A stretch of DNA of 64,000 bases from Antedon mediterranea (taxonomy: Eukaryota; Echinodermata; Crinoidea; Comatulida; Antedonidae), in assembly GCF_964355755.1 (NCBI RefSeq), contig NC_092672.1:34034501-34098500 (forward strand), in the 5' to 3' direction. The position numbers were made by a program, and so were the translations under genes. Shown piece after piece: positions 12,301-21,653 of this stretch. The first letter of the stretch is position 1, and every line of letters starts with the position of its first letter. The notes beneath the pieces are model-generated. The model was given only the letters and a program-made list of their open reading frames with translations. It searched no databases and was not told the origin of the DNA.

Positions 12301-15300
12301 TATGAGACCAATTTAAAAGGTGAAAAGAGGAAGAGGATGAAGGGTAAAGCCTGTAGCCAGGCAGGCTTCATGTGGTCTTTTTTTTTTAAAAGAGGCCATT
12401 ACATAAAAAAGTAAAAGTATCACTTTCGAAGATATCTGTAGTTCGAAAGGACATAGGAATAATGGGTTTGAACACTACAGCCCTTCTCAATAAACTCCTA
12501 CTTTATAAGGGCCTGTTCAGACCTACAGAGTTATGCTTTCGTATTGTGCGTGGCATACAACTCCAAAGGTCTGAACCAGGAAAAGAACAGTGGAATCCAC
12601 CACGTACGACACTACTCTTTTGTTCGTTACGAAAGCTCAAGGTACATGATTAGTGAATGCCGCTTACGATATGAAAGTCATGCATCAACGATTTTGACCT
12701 CCAACCAATCAATCGCCCAAATCGAATCGGTGACACTTTAGTTTGAAATGAAGGCTTAGTTAAGCAAATCTGAACACTTTTCTGTTACAACACTCATTAT
12801 AATATGACATTGCTTGCGATACGAAAACAACTCCATAGATCTGAACATACCCTAATATTAGTAAGATATCTTCGCACACATTTAAAATATCACCTACTCT
12901 TTAACACTTCTGCTAATTTGTAACTTTTGTGTTGTAATAATTTATTAGTTAAATCACCTACGGTACTAGCCAAATGAAATATATACACTGAAGCCTAAAG
13001 ATACTGTTCAATTATCATCAACCAGATCAATGGTAATTGAAGATAAACATATGGTTTACCATGTTGTAAAGTGATTTGTTACATGTTAAATTGATAATGA
13101 ATAATAGACATTTACTATTACGTATTTAATGTTGAAAAATTTGAAAGGTAATTACATTAACACAATATACTGTATGAATATAGTTGTGTAAACAAAGATG
13201 TTGAAGTTGTTACATCAACATTTTCACACTTGCGCTAAACATCGCATAGAGACTATTTGTATTTTGCGCTATATAAATTAAAAACCTTTAAATGTTGTAC
13301 ACTTATATTTTTTTCTAATTTAATCAATTTCCAATTTGATAAATCAGTAATCATTTTATTTTCCACACACTTGTAAAATACATGAATTATGGAGGGAAAA
13401 AAAAAATTATATGCATTGTATGGAAGGAGACTGTTTAAGTTAAGAAAATAACTTTAAGTCATAGCCACCTTAAACTGAGTTGAAAAAATGTTATGAAGCA
13501 CGACTTAATAAGTGCTGCAGCAAAATCAGAGCATTATTATTATAATAATATGGCGAGGGGTTAAATCTTGCCCTGTATGTACATCATATTCTTTAATTTG
13601 AGATAAATTACAATTTCGGCCTCATTTCCCAGAAATATCTAAATATTTTTTTTTATTTCGGTATAGAACATGAATGCTGAAAACGTTGAACTTATAAAAA
13701 TAATATTTTAATAGGAGCAATTGTGATATCCAAGCCAACAAGATTTTACGGCAATACTTCCAGCGTCCGTACTTCCTACCGGATATGGTGCAGGTAGTAG
13801 GATCCTGGGTATTTATGGCATCCGGAACCAAACGTGACCCGGAGAGGGCGAGGTTGGAGAAAGTAGAAAAGGAACAAGGAGATAGTTTTTTCAATCCTGA
13901 AGGGTGGCAGGTAAGACTAATACAATGAACCTCTATTAAGGGGACACCTTTGGGACCTAACATTCAAAGAGCGGTAATGGTAAAAAAAATATAAAATCTA
14001 TGTTAATTGTTATTCCTTATGACCATTTACACAAAGTACGGAGCTAGAGATTCTAACTGGGACAAGCTATGCGGTTTCATCTGTGTAAATTGGCATTTAT
14101 AGGGTGTCCCTTTTGGAGTTGGTCATAGTATTAAAACATTTCCTCTTACTTTTTTTCATGAGTGTGCCCTGAAAAAAAGGGGTATTCCTGTGAACAGGGG
14201 TGTCCCTGTGAATAGGAGTGTGCCCTGTGAATAGGGGTGTGCCCTGTGAATAGGGGTGTCCCCTGTGAATAGGGGTGTCCCTGTGAATAGGAGTGTGCCC
14301 TGTGAATAGGAGTGTGCCCTGAAAAAAAGGGGTATTCCTGTGAACAGGGGTGTGCCCTGTGAATAGGGGTGTGCCCTGTGAATAGGAGTGTGCCCTGTGA
14401 ATAGGAGTGTGCCCTGTGAATAGGAGTGTGCCCTGTGAATAGGAGTGTGCCCTGTGAATAGGAGTGTGCCCTGTGAATAGGAGTGTGCCCTGTGAATAGG
14501 AGTGTGCCCTGTGAATAGGAGTGTGCCCTGTGAATAGGAGTGTGCCCTGTGAATAGGAGTGTGCCCTGTGAATAGGAGTGTGCCCTGTGAATAGGAGTGT
14601 GCCCTGTGAATAGGAGTGTGCCCTGTGAATAGGAGTGTGCCCTGTGAATAGGAGTGTGCCCTGTGAATAGGAGTGTGCCCTGTGAATAGGAGTGTGCCCT
14701 GTGAATAGGAGTGTGCCCTGTGAATAGGAGTGTGCCCTGTGAATAGGAGTGTGCCCTGTGAATAGGAGTGTGCCCTGTGAATAGGAGTGTGCCCTGTGAA
14801 TAGGAGTGTGCCCTGTGAATAGGAGTGTGCCCTGTGAATAGGAGTGTGCCCTGTGAATAGGAGTGTGCCCTGTGAATAGGAGTGTGCCCTGTGAATAGGA
14901 GTGTGCCCTGTGAATAGGAGTGTGCCCTGTGAATAGGAGTGTGCCCTGTGAATAGGAGTGTGCCCTGTGAATAGGAGTGTGCCCTGTGAATAGGAGTGTG
15001 CCCTGTGAATAGGAGTGTGCCCTGTGAATAGGAGTGTGCCCTGTGAATAGGAGTGTGCCCTGTGAATAGGAGTGTGCCCTGAAAAAAAGGGGTATTCCTG
15101 TGAACAGAGGTGTGCCCTGTGAATAGGGGTGTTCCTGTGAATAGGGGTGTTCCTGTGAATTGGGGTGTTCCTGTGAATTGGGGTGTCCCTGTGAATAGGG
15201 GTGTTCCTGTGAATAGGGGTGTTCCTGTGAATAGGGGTGTTCCTGTGAATAGGGGTGTCCCTGTGAATAGGGGTGTCCCTGTGAATAGGGGTGTCCCTGT

Positions 15301-18072
15301 GAATAGGGGTGTCCCTGTGAATAGGGGTGTTCCTGTGAATAGGGGTGTTCCTGTGAATAGGGGTGTTCCTGTGAATAGGGGTGTTCCTGTGAATAGGGGT
15401 GTTCCTGTGAATAGGGGTGTTCCTGTGAATAGGGGTGTCCCTGTGAATAGGGGTGTCCCTGTGAATAGGGGTGTTCCTGTGAATAGGGGTGTTCCTGTGA
15501 ATAGGGGTGTTCCTGTGAATAGGGGTGTTCCTGTGAATAGGGGTGTTCCTGTGAATAAGGGTGTCTCAAAGGAAGGGTTCTACTGCATGTTTACATGCAC
15601 ATATTATTTATATTCTATTGGAATCCTAAAAAAAACATTATTTCTAACAAAAAGTAGAATAAAATAGAATAAATTGCAAGATTGTTTTATTCTACTTTAT
15701 ATTACTAGCTACTTGCTTCAAATAAAAAGCTTAACAATCATGGTTTCAATTTCAACATTCATATTAGTGTCATAAAACCAGATAGTACTGTATACTCAGA
15801 TATAAATGATTTATGATTAACTTGACATTTAATATAATAATCCTGCTTGTCAGCTACATTATTTTAAACATCAATACTGTATGTATGGCAAGAACTGTTT
15901 ATTGTTTTAATTTTCTGTCATGTTTGATTACAAAATACTTGTACAGGATATTTATTTTAGATACGTTAACATTTACTGATCTTTATTGAATTACTGTATG
16001 ATTTTCATAAAGTTTCCAATACAAAATTGATGATGGTACAGATGTTAGTACTACTAAATTGCCTTTCTGGGTGAATATAGGAAATTGCGATTGTAAAATT
16101 AGACTTGGCCCCAAGTCTTTTTTATGTACTAAAGTACTAAATATCTTTCAAATTGCGCCTAATAATATATTAAATGCTCTAAGAAGATTGTGCTTATATT
16201 GTAAGGTGGCTATTGATTAATTAGCATGATATAGTACTAGTAATGTATGGATTTCGTAATGTATACTGTACTAACTAGTAATTTTACAGTGATTTCTTTT
16301 CATTACACAAATATCTATCTACAGTATCTTAAGCATAGTGATTGTTAGATTTATGTTAATGCTAAAAATCAGGGGATATAATTTGGCACTGGCTATAATT
16401 ATATAACTTTTGGTTTGGGCACAAAGCTTAAAATGTTGAATATATTACTTGTATACTAGTTATTCCTTTTCATTACAAAAAAAATCCTATCTATCTCAAT
16501 CATAGTTAGTTAGATTTTTTGTGAATGCTAAAAGCAGGTGATTTGGCACTGGCTATTATATAACTTGTGGTCTGGGCAATAAGCTTAAAATGTTGAATAT
16601 CATGGACATTTTATTTTATTAAAATATTTCAAAATTGTAAAATCTACAATTCATTCTTTTATATTTGAATATATAAACTTTTGTGAATAAATATTGATTC
16701 AGTCACGTACAATATTAGTGATTAAATATTATTAATTTGAATACTTAATTATAATAATTCTTCCCTTAGGAATTTATCAGAGACGATAACATGCAATGGA
16801 TGGCTCAGATCAAGGGACAATATGCGATATCATTGACCCCAGTCGAGCCATGCAACAGGACATGTCAACCTTTAAACTTTGAACTAAATCCTGGAGAAAT
16901 TTGTAAGTACTATCAAAGAATATATATCACAAGAATGAGTATTCCGCGATTTTTGCATGAGAAATTTGTAACAGTGAGCTCCAGAGAGTAATGCCCGCCC
17001 TCATAAGGGCGGATGTATACATACTAAATAAGACTTGATTTAATAGATATTATACATGTCACATTAAATAGAATTATGATGATAGTTTTTGCAATTGTAA
17101 ACTATTTTATAATACATATTTATTAAAAAACTAGTGTTTATTCACTTTTACAGACAATTATTTACTAACATGCTAAGTTAGTTCACAAAAAAGGCCTAAC
17201 ACAGCCACACCAAAAATCAACGAATATTACTCAGCACGGCCTATTCTTTACCATTGCCGTGTACTACTCTACGCCCGGTAAATTAAGTATTTTTTTTATG
17301 ATATAAATTAGTATAAAATACATGTTATTAATAGGACAAAATGTTAAATATCATTAACATTTATTTGTTTTACCAGAAACAAGTTAAATATAGGAATATT
17401 ATTAAACTATCGTTCGTGAAAACGCGTAAACACCAACACGCCCGGTCACGCTATCGTAGCGCCCGGTTGATAAAGCAAACTGTTTATACGGCAGCTTTTA
17501 CTAAATAAATTGCATAAAACGAACAATTAAATATCCAAATAGTATTTAACATGATGTTGGCATGTAGTTTATAACATTTTTTATCATGAAAATACTACCG
17601 GTGGTCCAGCCTTTGATTAGTGAAACCGTCACAAAAAGTTGTATACATCCCAGATACATCCACACTTATGGCAGCGCCCTACCACATGGACAATATTACT
17701 GTTACAGGGAAAATCGCGGATTACTCATTCTTGTGATATATATTCTTTGGTACTATGTTCAATTAATTTTGTTGTTAAAACATTATTGTCTACTCGCCAT
17801 TTAAATTTATGTTGATTTTAATTTATGCTAATTTCATTAAATTTATATTAAAAATTACACTGTAAATCTATCCAGCATTGTTATTCATGAAGTATTAATT
17901 TATCAAAATAACATTGGCACTAATAGTAATATGCTAGTTTGGGTGATTGTAATTTTAAACAATTTCTTGTTATTTTCCAGTAATTTTCACACCTAAGATG
18001 TGGTTTTTTGAGTACATGCCGTATGGAGAAGAAGACTCGATTGCTCTAGCCTCTATGGGAGATTGGGAATAG
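3302..18072 (+). CDS. BRAP/C6orf89-like type II membrane protein, seven exons, 356 aa
   Basis: Exons 3302-3574, 3895-3993, 4538-4690, 9844-9968, 13715-13910, 16770-16902 and 17981-18072 join in phase to an uninterrupted 356-codon frame ending in TAG. The N-terminus is a charged helix of ~50 residues followed by one hydrophobic span (about 55-73), so a signal-anchor topology is likely. The lumenal part has an early DCxxC-type cysteine pair (residues about 122-126), the phrase FFNPEGWQ (to residue 282), a CNRTC cysteine pair and a closing PGEI...TPKMWFFEY strand pattern. Length and order match human C6orf89 (bombesin receptor-activated protein, about 350 aa, Golgi/cytoplasmic, function poorly defined). 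The C-terminal half looks cupin-like, which is inference. I took the ATG at 3302 because it starts the conserved helix. Introns 3 to 6 are large and repeat-filled. The exons are solid; the family name is somewhat less certain. Confidence 0.78.
5060..5280 (+). mobile_element. Degenerate LINE ORF2 C-terminal remnant
   Basis: Across two frames the translation reads RGHS.KTLSKSRHNTKTIDN and then TRITDKWNTLHQHVIS, ending at a TGA near 5277. This is the pattern of the extreme C-terminus of CR1/L2-like LINE ORF2 proteins (RGHS-x-KL ... R-x-x-x-WN-x-LP). A frame change is needed in the middle and nothing else of the element is visible, so it is a dead fragment in intron 3 of the BRAP-like gene. Confidence 0.45.
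5320..5505. mobile_element. MITE family A (GTTCCCACTAG termini), full length
   Basis: Terminal inverted repeats AAAGCTTGGTTCCCACTAG and CTAGTGGGAATCACGCTTTA bound a ~185-bp element with internal CGCAACGCAAG motifs on both arms. The flanks repeat AAGGTAAGAG-like sequence on both sides, so the exact target duplication is unclear. Further members are at 19033-19217, 34923-35005 and 35662-35993. Confidence 0.8.
5590..6060. repeat. Diverged direct duplication of ~200-250 bp
   Basis: The phrases GTTTACTCATGG...AAACCTATTTTGATAAAG and GATAATTGACAGTCCATAAC at 5650-5775 recur in order at 5850-6035, with a ~60-bp insertion in the second copy. It leads into the tandem array that follows. No gene is seen here. 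Confidence 0.5.
6190..7560 (+). repeat. ~120-bp tandem array, about eight units
   Basis: The landmark CAATAAGCCACAATA recurs near 6210, 6278, 6880, 7001 (variant), 7111, 7228, 7339 and 7460. Downstream units are spaced about 110-121 bp. Units share GCATTCATTCATGGGACTTA and ACACACTATCTGA. The array is split at 6364-6853 by an inserted DNA element. It lies in intron 3 of the BRAP-like gene. Confidence 0.8.
6364..6853. mobile_element. Harbinger-like MITE inserted in the tandem array
   Basis: The ends read GGGCCTGTTTCTGCTGC and GCAGCAGAAACAGGGCC, flanked by ATT on both sides, and the array sequence resumes exactly across the insertion (ACATT/GTATG). A 3-bp duplication with GGSCC termini suits the PIF/Harbinger group, though ATT is not the usual TAA/TTA target. 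Inside are more than ten copies of ATACGGTAT or its complement and two further TGGCAGCAGAAAC-type termini (near 6648 and 6762). Related elements may therefore be nested. It has no transposase. Confidence 0.7.
7600..9760 (-). mobile_element. Jockey/CR1-type LINE, 5'-truncated, ORF2 broken by frameshift
   Basis: Read on the minus strand, an ORF2 part starts near 9755 (no endonuclease domain). It runs through a pre-RT region with LPPWFDNEVYTALKSKESYF, shifts frame near 9170-9200, then continues from 9214 to 7745 as a 489-codon reverse transcriptase frame. RT motifs are clear: YRPVSLLPTISKVFEK, the HGFYPGRSCETN region, a D-M-A-K-A-F-D block, SGVPQGSILGPLFF and the catalytic FADD. The C-terminal domain follows. 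The 3' end trails into an AAATA-rich tail near 7600-7640. The RT half is intact enough to be a fairly recent insertion, but the copy is truncated and frameshifted. It sits antisense in intron 3 of the BRAP-like gene. Confidence 0.9.
10487..10684. mobile_element. ~200-bp MITE with ~70-bp inverted repeats
   Basis: The left arm begins TTTTTCTTTTGGATGATCCA and runs through CTCTAGCTTTCGCTGGTTCA. The right arm is its reverse complement with few mismatches, ending TGGATCATCCAAAAGAAAAA. The loop is only about 50 bp. It lies in intron 4 of the BRAP-like gene. Confidence 0.8.
11255..11395 (+). mobile_element. SINE body fragment, tail type I, no tRNA head
   Basis: GACGAGTAGGGGGTTACCCC is followed by CCACTGATCACCAACTG and the tail GACCAGTCTTTGACTGAAGA...CCCAGTATAAATA. 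The same body and tail occur in the fuller copy at 31285-31575. The body alone is shared with 60440-60630 and 61448-61836, which carry a different tail. Confidence 0.6.
12507..12857. mobile_element. ~350-bp MITE (GGGCCTGTTCAGACCT termini)
   Basis: The left end AGGGCCTGTTCAGACCTACA...GCTTTCGTATTG faces TGCGATACGAAAACAACTCC...GATCTGAACATACCCTA at the right. An internal copy of the terminus (CTCCAAAGGTCTGAACC near 12560) suggests an internal duplication or nested element. The two short overlapping open frames inside are not supported as genes. Confidence 0.65.
14150..15570. repeat. Two-phase 18/19-bp minisatellite in intron 5
   Basis: About 14375-15080 is a nearly pure array of a 19-bp unit (GTGTGCCCTGTGAATAGGA, roughly 37 copies). 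From about 15110 to 15560 the unit is 18 bp (GGGGTGTTCCTGTGAATA, roughly 25 copies). A marker segment containing GAAAAAAAGGGGTATTCCTG recurs near 14170, 14330 and 15080, so a higher-order structure exists. Flanks read CCTCTATTAAGGGGACACC (13931) and GGGTGTCTCAAAGGAAGGGT (15560). The array therefore appears to have grown from the termini of a small DNA element. The long open frames in it are an artefact of the unit length. Confidence 0.85.
16262..16604 (+). repeat. Diverged tandem duplication, two units of ~150-180 bp
   Basis: Both copies run through CTTTTCATTAC, TCTATCT, a TTAGATTT...GTTAATGCTAAAA block, ATTTGGCACTGGCTAT, TATATAACTT and AAGCTTAAAATGTTGAATA. The first copy ends near 16443 and the second near 16604. 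It lies at the end of intron 5 of the BRAP-like gene. Confidence 0.65.
16903..17980 (+). other. Intron 6 of the BRAP-like gene; no gene seen
   Basis: 1.08 kb, AT-rich. Short GC-richer islands repeat ACGCCCGGT (17270, 17447) and GCGCCCGGTTGATAAAG, perhaps the remains of an old repeat. No RNA gene or coding frame is supported. Confidence 0.5.
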
Positions 18073-18270
18073 TATAAATACATGATACCATTGACATTTT
18101 AGTATTCCATTATTTGTTTATGTGGAAAAAAAAGAACCATATATTCACAGAAGAATTTGTCATTTGAAATGACATGCTTATTTTTTTTTAACAAATTAGA
18201 CTTTCAAGAAGCACTTCACATAATTATGCACATTGTATTTTGTCTTTTATATTTTAATATTTTTAAATAA

Positions 18271-18460
18271 GGTAGTGGAGCTGTAGGTTGGTGCTTGCCT
18301 TCCAATCCCAAAATCCAGGGTTCAATCCCAACCTAGTTCTAGTAACTCACAACTCTTTCAACTCCACTCCCTAAGCCCCAAATGAGACTTAGTTCATAAG
18401 CGCGATAAATGATAAAAAATAGTTTGTCCATCCCTTAATTGACGAGTTTGTATGAAAAAA
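18271..18460 (+). mobile_element. tRNA-derived SINE
   Basis: A polymerase III type-2 promoter is visible: an A-box-like GCTGTAGGTTGGTGCTTGCC near 18280, then a near-canonical B box GGGTTCAATCCC near 18320. The tail is unrelated to the other SINEs here and ends in a poly-A run near 18455. It lies just 3' of the BRAP-like gene. Confidence 0.7.
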
Positions 18461-18948
18461 AAATAATATAATATTATATTTTAATATAATCTCACAGTCA
18501 CACCCATTAAAAAAATATCTGCCTCTATATAAGTACAGCATTAAACAGACAAAGGCTATTATATTGGAAACGGAAAAAACAGATATGAAACAGTTTTACC
18601 TGTATTTCAATTGAAAATAATCATGGTCTAGACATATTAAAATATGCCAAAACAAATTAACATTTAATTCTAAAAAGGTCTTCCATGTAAAATGCTAATT
18701 TTAAATCAGGTTTTATATTTGTAATTACTAAATATAAACACATTTTGTTTATACAGTATTGTTTGTAAAATGTGTGTAAAATATTTATACAGTACAACTA
18801 TTGATTTTCTCATCTTCACTGCTTATAAATTAATGAATTAATAGTCAGTATATTTCTGGGCAGTTTGGAATTTCTATATATATGTCAAAATTTATATCTA
18901 TAAATTTTTGTTGAAAAAAAAAATTGTTTTCAATATCCAAAGCTCTGT

Positions 18949-19036
18949 CTACACTATCAAACTAGTTTGACAAAAAAAGTGCCCAAATATTTCCATATGG
19001 ACATAAACTTTGATAGTAGGTGTAGACAGAGCTTAA
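18949..19036. mobile_element. MITE family B (CTGTCTACACTATCAAACTAG), short copy
   Basis: AAGCTCTGTCTACACTATCA and its complement TAGACAGAGCTT bound an 88-bp copy with a much shortened centre (GTGCCCAAATAT...CATATGGACAT). It abuts a family A MITE, so one probably inserted next to the other. Confidence 0.75.
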
Positions 19037-19219
19037 AGCGTGGTTCCCACTAGCGACGCAACACAAGGACGTAACGCAACGCAAGTGAATTGACCAATCA
19101 CAAGCGATGGCTTATTTGCTTGTGATTGCTAACTCTCTATAACTTCACTTGTCATTGGTTAAAACGCTTGTGTTGCGTTTACGTCCTTGCGTTACGTTCT
19201 AGTAGGAACCAAGCTTTAG
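19033..19219. mobile_element. MITE family A, full length, inverted relative to 5320
   Basis: AAAGCGTGGTTCCCACTAGC and TTCTAGTAGGAACCAAGCTT bound ~185 bp. It is the reverse complement of the copy at 5320-5505 with scattered changes. Both contain the internal ATTGACCAATCACAAGCG motif. Confidence 0.8.
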
Positions 19220-19785
19220 AGAGCTTGATAGACATGTTTAATCACCTTTTCTTGCCTTTCTGGTGCTTTTCTAATGTGTGTGTGCGTTTTGTAACCAGTG
19301 AATGTTTATAGAATAACATGGTTATATGCAACCAATAAATAAAGGGATGAATAAGGGTCGAGTCTGCAGAGTATCATAAGGAGGGGGAGGGGATGTGGTC
19401 ATGTGAGTGAGTTGTCAAAACAATATAGACTATCTGTATACTATTATTCGATGTAAACTACTAGAAAGTTCTTTAAAAAGCCTTTTGCCATTTTTCCTCC
19501 GACTGTGTATTCATTAAATGTAAATATGGAAAACTAAACCTTAAAATTGTATTAAAATATTCATATAATGTACAATGTCACCAGATTTATATAATACTGT
19601 TAATTAATATACTGTATTACAAAAGTATACTGTATTTATATAAAAGAATTATTTATTACTAAAATTTATGGAGGGCAGCATTGTACAGTACAGTATTTGC
19701 AAATCATGAACGTGTCTTAATATGTTGCTTTGACATTTATAAAAAAATAAATAAAACTAGAATTTAATTCGTCACTTTGACGAAT

Positions 19786-21358
19786 TATAGGTGATCATTT
19801 TTATCATTTTAATGAAATTAACATTTTTTTAAACATGCACGTACGATCGTAAAAAGTTGATGTACGCCATCCTATGACATGATGCATATACACTCATAGT
19901 GCTGAGTTGTACCTATTATGTGTCATATACAATATGTACAGTATATACTGTATATCTATATACAGTGTAGCATAGGTGAAATTACGGGACCCACATCGTG
20001 TTCTAAATTTTTGGTATGATGGAATTATCAAAATAAACTCGAAGATGACAATTTCGAAAGATAATGAATTGAGCAAAAAAATATAAGAATTGGAAGAAAA
20101 TTTGACACGTAGAAGGGCAATGCGCGCTCTTTGAAATTTGTATAACTTCGACTAAAGAAATTTAAAAACTACTTTTTAACTTCAACTGGCCATGTGATAA
20201 CGTCACAACATCCGATAGGCTTAATTTTTATATGAATTCATATCTACATTTCATCAGCTTTCATAATAAGTTATAATCTTCAAGGTCACCTTTAATTCTG
20301 AAGAGCTATAAGATATTCAAATGTATGGTTTAGCCGAAATTACACGACCTAGGTTATTCAAGGTTTTACGCGTGATGACGTCATCAAAATGAAAATGTTG
20401 ACAACTCATTAGAAGAATAATTAATTGAGCAAGCACATACTAAAAGTTGTGCGAAAATCGGGCACAAATAACGGAGATGCGCTCTATTGAATGTGATAAC
20501 CCACACAAAAAGAAAAAAATTCCTAATTTTTAAATTCAAGTGGCCATTTGATGACGTCATACCATTTTGTACGTCTAATGTGTATATACATTTGTATCTA
20601 CAACTTATTGGCTTCTATAATAAGTTAAAAAAATTGGGGGTCATCTGCCATTCTGAAGAGTTATATTCATTTTAAAAAGTCCTTATTTTTTACCATTTTT
20701 AGCACTTTTGTACAATTAGTGTGCGCATTTTGTCATTTTTAACGTGCTCGTATAACGTTATTTTAAGTCGGAATGGACTCAAAATTGGTGAATGTACTAA
20801 GGATTGTGAGTAGAATGTGATTTATACATCAAATTTTATTTTTTACGCATTTTAAGAATCGTGCGCACAAAAACGCATTTTTGCGCAGTAATTTTTTGAA
20901 ACGCGCAAATGGCCATTGGCCAAATTCATGCTCTAAATTCATCAAAACCTAATTTTGCGCGTTTTAAATTTTTAACGCACGATTTCACGTGCATGACCTT
21001 GAAACGCGCAACTTTTTATTTGCTAATATTTTTACCCTTGACCTGAAGTTTACCTGTAGTGAATTTCATTAATATGTCATAATGAATTATGGAGATATGA
21101 TTGATAATGTGATTTCACAAAATGGCGTATAAATGACGTCACGGATGAGTGATCACGCTGGAAAGCTCATTAGGATTAAGTTATATTATTTGAAAGATAT
21201 TCTGAAATTTTGGTAATCATTGATATTAAACTTTTTGAGATAATTGTTACACAAAATAGTGTACAGAAACAATAAAAAGAAGAAAAAAAAAAAAAATAAT
21301 AATAAAGATTTCATACAATAACAATAGGTGATCATTTTATTCTAAATGATCACCTAAT
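19786..21358. mobile_element. 1.57-kb non-autonomous DNA element with TAGGTGATCATTT termini
   Basis: TAGGTGATCATTTTTATCAT at the left faces AAATGATCACCTAATGA at the right. Inside are two diverged copies of a ~340-bp segment (near 19975-20160 and 20335-20520). They share AAATTACGGGACC/AATTACACGACC, a GATGACGTCATCAAAATGAA-type block, ATTGAGCAA and a GCGCTCT motif. A GTGATAACGTCACA/GATGACGTCATACC motif also recurs. The left end starts with a perfect hairpin, AATTCGTCA...TGACGAATT (19767-19787). No transposase frame is seen. Confidence 0.55.
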
Positions 21359-21560
21359 GAAACACAGCAGTTAAATTTAGTCTAATTTATTTGTGTAATG
21401 CCTTTATATTGAATTATGGTGGTGTATTAAACTATATTGTAACCCTATGAATAGAGATCACTCTCCAGAGAGAGACCTTGTGTGTTAAGAGGAGAGATTC
21501 GTGTTGAAGAGTCAAGTTGTGAAATAATACAGCTGTATTTATAACTTTACATGTCAAATC

Positions 21561-21640
21561 ACTTCTGATATCGCGGCAGCTTCATAAACTGCCTCTTTGC
21601 ATGCCTCCAGCATGATACTAGCTATATGGGCAAGTTTGAC
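21561..21640 (-). repeat. Partial duplication of the MRM3 terminal coding end in its 3' region
   Basis: TCACTTCTGATATCG, GCAGCTTCATAAACTGCCTC and GCATGATACTAGCTATATGG here repeat, in the same order, the last ~25 codons of MRM3 at 21654-21735. The copies are about 90 bp apart. The duplicate lies just 3' of the stop codon on the coding strand. Confidence 0.85.
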
Positions 21641-21653
21641 AGGCATAGCTATT

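Larger units (their letters stand above)
9969..13714 (+). other. Intron 4 of the BRAP-like gene, repeat-bearing
   Basis: 3.7 kb between phase-compatible splice sites. It holds the MITE at 10487-10684, a retroelement 3'-end-like stretch near 10755-10960, the SINE fragment at 11255-11395 and the MITE at 12507-12855. The rest (11400-12500 and 12860-13700) is AT-rich with no recognisable gene or RNA. Confidence 0.6.

Noticed and set aside
14150-15570. CRISPR-like regular array
   Set aside because: Units are contiguous with no unique spacers, and the genome is eukaryotic.
14097-15667. 490-codon minus frame of repeated HPYSQE and a 185-codon plus frame of repeated GVPVNR
   Set aside because: Both lie in the 18/19-bp minisatellite. 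The minus frame changes phrase where the unit length changes from 18 to 19 bp, as expected for non-coding repeats.
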